Made by a program: the position numbers and the translations under genes. Positions 31,255 through 33,457 of a DNA stretch of 33,457 nucleotides are shown piece by piece. Numbering within the stretch: position 1 is the first letter of the stretch; each line of letters begins with the position of its first letter. The notes below the pieces were generated by a model. That model was not told the DNA's origin. It ran no database searches and was given only the letters and a program-made list of their open reading frames with translations. This DNA comes from Bacteroidales bacterium. GTDB taxonomy: Bacteria; Bacteroidota; Bacteroidia; Bacteroidales; UBA932. Location: assembly GCA_017454335.1 (NCBI GenBank), contig JAFTDE010000002.1, positions 1-33,457 on the forward strand. The letters are read 5' to 3'.

Positions 31255-33457
31255 TCAGATCTTGGCCTTGAGGGCCTCCAGCGCCTGCTGCAGGCCGTCG
31301 GGGTTCTTGCCGCCCGCCGTCGCGAGTCCCGGCTGGCCGCCGCCACCGCCCTGGATGAAGCGGGCGGCTTCGCGGATGTCCGCGCCGGCGTTGCGGCCGG
31401 ATGCGACCAGGTCGTCGGAGTACATCAGCATCAGCTGCGGCTTGCCGTCGTGCAGGTAGGCGGCGACCAGGGCCGTCCCCTTCAGCGCTTTCTGGAGCGA
31501 CAGGGCGGCGTTGCGCAGCATGCCCGGATCGGCGTCGATGCCCAGGCTGCGGTCGAAGACGATGCACTTGACACCGTTCAGTTCCTGTGCGCTCTCGGTC
31601 AGGCGGCGGGCCAGTTCGGCGGCCCGCGCCTTGGCGAATTCCTCCGCCTGCTTCTTGAAGGAAGCGTTGTCCTCGATGAGCTTCTGGATGGCGAAATTCA
31701 GGTCCGGTGCGTTGTTGAAGAAGGCACGGGCCGTCTTCAGCACGCCCTGCAGGCCGCAAACGAAGTTCTCGGCCTCTTCGCCGGTCACGGCCTCGATGCG
31801 GCGGATGCCCGCTGCGATCGCGGACTCGCTGAGGATCTTGAAGAAACCGATCCGGCCCGTGGAGGCGGTATGGCAGCCGCCACAGAGCTCGACGCTGGGG
31901 CCGAAGCGGACCACGCGGACACGGTCGCCGTATTTCTCACCGAACAGCGCGATGGCGCCCATTTCCCGGGCTTCGTCCATCGTGGCGTCGCGGCGCTCGT
32001 CCAGCGGGAAGTTCTCGCGGATCAGGGCGTTGACGCGGCGCTCGACGGCCGCGATCTGCTCGTCGGAGAGTTTCTCAAAGTGGGAGAAGTCGAAGCGCAG
32101 GCCCTTGTCGTGGACGTACGATCCCTTCTGCTCGACATGGGTGCCGACCACCTCGCGCAGCGCCTGGTCCAGCAGGTGCGTGCAGCTGTGGTTGTTGGCG
32201 ATGCGCTGGCGGCGTGCGGCGTCCACCTCCAGGGTGAAAGGCGCCGTGCAGTCCGCAGGCAGCCGCTCGGCGATATGCACCGTCAGATTGTTCTCCTTGA
32301 CCGTATTCAGGATGGCGATGCGCTCGCCGTCTGCGCCCACGATCCAGCCGGTGTCCCCGATTTCACCGCCCATCTCGCCGTAGAACGGCGTGCGGTCGAA
32401 GACCAGCTGCAGCATCTGGCGGTTCTTCTGGACCACCGTGCGGCTCTTCAGCAGGGTGGCTCCGGGAACGGTCAGTTCGTCGTAACCGACGAAGACGGAC
32501 TCGCCCTCGGCGTACTCGGTCCAGTCACCGAACTCGTTGGCGGTGGCGTTGCGGGCCCGGTCCTTCTGCTGCTTGAGTTCCGCCTGGAAGCCGTCCTGGT
32601 CCACGGTGTAGCCATTCTCGGCCGCGATCAGTTCGGTCAGGTCGATCGGGAATCCGTAGGTGTCGTACAGCTTGAAGGCGTCGGCGCCGGCGATGACCTT
32701 GCTGTCCCGGCTGCGCGCCATGCACTCGTCCATCAGGCGGATGCCGCGGTCCAGCGTGCGCAGGAAGGCCATTTCCTCTTCACGGATGACGTTCTCGATC
32801 AGCGGCTGCTGTGCGGCGATCTCGGGATAGGCTTCGCCCATGTCCGCGACCAGCTGCGGAACCAGCCGGCACAGGAAGGGTTCGGTGAATCCGAGGAAGG
32901 TGTATCCGTAACGGACCGCCCGGCGCAGGATGCGGCGGATGACATATCCGGCCTTGACGTTCGAGGGCAGCTGGCCGTCCGCGATGGAGAAGCTGATGGC
33001 GCGGATGTGGTCCGCGATGACGCGCATCGCGACGTCCGTGCGCTCGCTCTCGCCGTAGCGGTGGCCGCTGAGTTCCCCGATCTTGCCCAGCATGCCGGTG
33101 AAGACGTCGGAGTCATAGTTGCTGTTCTTGCCCTGCAGCACGGCGCAGAGGCGCTCGAAACCCATGCCGGTGTCGATGTTCTTGGCCGGCAGCGGTTCCA
33201 GGTGGCCGTCCGCCATGCGCTGGAACTCCATGAACACGAGGTTCCAGATCTCGATCACGTGCGGGTCGGACTGGTTGACCAGGTCGCGCCCCGGGATGCC
33301 GCTCGCCTTCTTTTCCTCGGCGGAGCGGATATCGATGTGGATTTCGGAGGACGGACCGCAGGGGCCGGTGTCTCCCATTTCCCAGAAATTGTCGTGCTTG
33401 TTGCCCAGGATGATGTGGTCCTCGGGAAGATGTTTCAGCCAGGCTTCCTTCGCCTCC
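31255..33457 (-). CDS. alaS: Alanyl-tRNA synthetase (C-terminal part, 5' truncated by window)
   Basis: AlaS charges tRNA-Ala and hydrolyses mischarged Ser- or Gly-tRNA. The gene enters from the right edge in frame; 733 residues are present and roughly the first 140 are missing. Visible parts are the end of the class II core (NFWEMGDTGPCGPSSEIHID), ADHIRAISFSIADG, the tRNA-recognition helices with VIRRILRRAVRYG, and the editing domain with HSCTHLL (32170-32190) and CGGCH (31870-31884, often CGGTH elsewhere). The C-terminal oligomerisation domain with its glycine-rich GGGGGQPGLATAGG follows. It ends 3 bp before the permease-Fmt fusion, so the three genes probably form one operon. Confidence 0.97.
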   Translation of the reverse strand, partial: EAKEAWLKHLPEDHIILGNKHDNFWEMGDTGPCGPSSEIHIDIRSAEEKKASGIPGRDLVNQSDPHVIEIWNLVFMEFQRMADGHLEPLPAKNIDTGMGFERLCAVLQGKNSNYDSDVFTGMLGKIGELSGHRYGESERTDVAMRVIADHIRAISFSIADGQLPSNVKAGYVIRRILRRAVRYGYTFLGFTEPFLCRLVPQLVADMGEAYPEIAAQQPLIENVIREEEMAFLRTLDRGIRLMDECMARSRDSKVIAGADAFKLYDTYGFPIDLTELIAAENGYTVDQDGFQAELKQQKDRARNATANEFGDWTEYAEGESVFVGYDELTVPGATLLKSRTVVQKNRQMLQLVFDRTPFYGEMGGEIGDTGWIVGADGERIAILNTVKENNLTVHIAERLPADCTAPFTLEVDAARRQRIANNHSCTHLLDQALREVVGTHVEQKGSYVHDKGLRFDFSHFEKLSDEQIAAVERRVNALIRENFPLDERRDATMDEAREMGAIALFGEKYGDRVRVVRFGPSVELCGGCHTASTGRIGFFKILSESAIAAGIRRIEAVTGEEAENFVCGLQGVLKTARAFFNNAPDLNFAIQKLIEDNASFKKQAEEFAKARAAELARRLTESAQELNGVKCIVFDRSLGIDADPGMLRNAALSLQKALKGTALVAAYLHDGKPQLMLMYSDDLVASGRNAGADIREAARFIQGGGGGQPGLATAGGKNPDGLQQALEALKAKI

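Noticed and set aside
1-33457. CRISPR array, insertion sequence, prophage or integrase near tRNA-Arg
   Set aside because: No regularly spaced repeats, transposase or integrase motifs, or direct repeat of the tRNA 3' end were seen by reading; weak or distant repeats could be missed by eye.

Overview
The window looks like a GC-rich chromosome segment from a member of the Bacteroidota, most likely Bacteroidales. Three things support this. Promoter-like sites match the phylum's primary sigma factor consensus (TTTG or TTG, about 19-20 nt, then TAnnTTTG) rather than TTGACA/TATAAT, and ribosome binding sites are weak or absent. Several families are typical of the phylum, including a DUF6913-like protein, an M64 peptidase, GRGPGE propeller lipoproteins and the order rnfB-C-D-G-E-A. 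Core enzymes carry variants I associate with the phylum, such as KMGKS in CysS and CGGCH in AlaS. The genus cannot be fixed from this sequence.

Layout. 1-2099: the 3' part of rpoC and a strong terminator. 2117-4708: a GH78-type alpha-L-rhamnosidase lipoprotein. 4722-5544: a PIN toxin-antitoxin pair with a palindrome over its promoter and its own terminator. 5595-8985: an AT-richer accessory stretch with a propeller lipoprotein, an unrecognised lipoprotein and a membrane-anchored TPR/LuxR-type regulator. 9008-11280: cysS and xth. 11277-14887 (minus): pfkB-family kinase, DUF6913-like protein, DUF368 transporter and M64 peptidase, linked by short overlaps. 14957-15931 (plus): a flippase-like membrane protein, followed by tRNA-Arg(UCU) and a hairpin.

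16156-28108 (minus) is a run of 14 genes with no gap above 11 bp: two M23 peptidases, a MerR regulator, a Nif3-like protein, a zinc-ribbon coiled-coil protein, dnaB, rseC-like, rnfB, C, D, G, E and A, and a beta-propeller lactonase. It joins envelope remodelling, replication and ferredoxin:NAD+ respiration in what may be one transcription unit. 28163-33457 (minus) holds thiamine pyrophosphokinase, an unusual fused gene (LptF/LptG-type permease joined in frame to methionyl-tRNA formyltransferase) and the 3' part of alaS.

The most notable observation is the LptG-Fmt fusion at 28801-31251. It places a translation-initiation enzyme on the cytoplasmic end of an LPS-export permease, within a cluster that starts with alaS. 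Other points worth a look are the TA operator/promoter overlap, the very long colinear minus-strand gene run, and the AT-richer lipoprotein and regulator island. No insertion sequence, prophage or CRISPR array was seen.
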